A DNA stretch of 64,000 nucleotides from Tenacibaculum sp. SZ-18 (GTDB taxonomy: Bacteria; Bacteroidota; Bacteroidia; Flavobacteriales; Flavobacteriaceae), in NCBI RefSeq assembly GCF_002813915.1, contig NZ_CP019335.1:2773777-2837776 (forward strand). Reading direction: 5' to 3'. This document shows, piece by piece, positions 63,483 through 64,000 of the stretch. Made by a program: the position numbers and the translations under genes. Every line of letters begins with the position of its first letter. Within the stretch, counting starts at the first letter, position 1. The notes below the pieces were generated by a model that was not told where the DNA came from, ran no database searches, and worked only from the letters and a program-made list of their open reading frames with translations.

Positions 63483-64000
63483 TTAATTCAACTTTACTCT
63501 TGGGTCTAACCAACTATATATAACGTCTACTAAGATATTAATCGTTATAAAAAGTATTGCTACAACAAGAACACTTCCCATAATAACTGGTAAGTCTAAT
63601 GTGTTTAATGCATTTACAATTTCCTTCCCCAATCCATTCCAATTAAAAATATATTCTACAAAAACAGCACCTGCTAACATAGAAGCAAACCAACCTGATA
63701 TTGCTGTTACCACTGGATTTAATGAATTTTTCAAAGCATGGTTCTTAATCACTTGATAGTTATTTAAACCTTTAGCTTTAGCTGTCCTAATATAATCTTG
63801 ACTTAAAGTTTCTAATAACGAATTTCTCATTAATTGAACCACTACTGCTAAAGGACGAATTCCTAACACCAAAGCAGGTAAAATCAAATTTTTCCATTTA
63901 ATGTAGGATCCTTCACCGAAGTCATCCACTTCATATAAACTTCCCGTCATTTCCAATCCAGTAAATTCATGTAATAAAAAACCAAAAAACCAGGCAAATA
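63483..64000 (-). CDS. Dpp/Opp-type ABC transporter permease (partial)
   Basis: The frame runs past the right edge (LPGFLVFLLHEFTGLEMTGS upstream of the visible start). The C-terminal half shows the binding-protein-dependent permease motif: MRNSLLETLSQDYIRTAKAKGLNNYQVIKNHALKNSL, GAVFVEYIFNWNGLGK and the last two transmembrane helices. This matches DppB/OppB permeases of dipeptide or oligopeptide uptake. Stop is 1 base before the thioredoxin-like gene. Confidence 0.88.
   Translation of the reverse strand, partial: FAWFFGFLLHEFTGLEMTGSLYEVDDFGEGSYIKWKNLILPALVLGIRPLAVVVQLMRNSLLETLSQDYIRTAKAKGLNNYQVIKNHALKNSLNPVVTAISGWFASMLAGAVFVEYIFNWNGLGKEIVNALNTLDLPVIMGSVLVVAILFITINILVDVIYSWLDPRVKLN

Overview
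The window is AT-rich (roughly 30% GC by eye) and looks like the chromosome of a marine Flavobacteriaceae bacterium (Bacteroidota). Supporting evidence: a tmRNA whose tag reads GENNYALAA, Bacteroidota-type lipoproteins and signal peptides, a TPR-membrane-AraC regulator, VPS10/BNR-repeat and DUF4846 proteins, and secreted S8, M57 and M28 peptidases. I cannot fix the genus; Tenacibaculum-like is a guess.

Region 1 (1-24,690) is the striking part. It is an integron-like gene-cassette array with every cassette on the + strand. I count 29 complete attC-like sites plus one truncated at the right end. In almost every cassette the bases just after the upstream GTT are the reverse complement of the bases just before the downstream AAC, the signature of a cassette that was once a circle carrying one attC. 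About 20 cassettes hold one small gene each, mostly lipoproteins, secreted or membrane proteins of unknown function, plus a serine beta-lactamase-fold hydrolase, a DUF4375 lipoprotein and a broken PLD-nuclease/helicase-associated gene. Eight other cassettes are copies of one ORF-less 600-601 bp unit. Two near-identical 1.3 kb IS3-family elements have eroded the array. No integron integrase lies in the window; it should be to the left if it exists.

Region 2 (24,690-30,200) is decayed mobile DNA. It holds a SRAP/HMCES-like gene, a 240-bp gene fragment duplicated at both ends, a tRNA-Arg 3' fragment with its terminator, remains of two tyrosine recombinases, a relic attC-like sequence, and a lipoprotein/outer-membrane pair. 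It ends against the 3' end of ssrA (tmRNA), a common integration target.

Region 3 (30,200-64,000) is ordinary chromosome: ssrA, a TPR/AraC-type regulator, two small double-glycine-leader peptides, a lysine/alanine dehydrogenase-family enzyme, DUF2459, DUF3820 and DUF1361 proteins, creD with a winged-helix regulator, three transglutaminase-fold proteins, a LolA-like protein, a large BNR protein, an NtrC-type two-component system divergent from a MacAB-like exporter, kdsA, three secreted peptidases, and a tpiA-prmA-clpS operon, ending in a partial Dpp/Opp-type permease.
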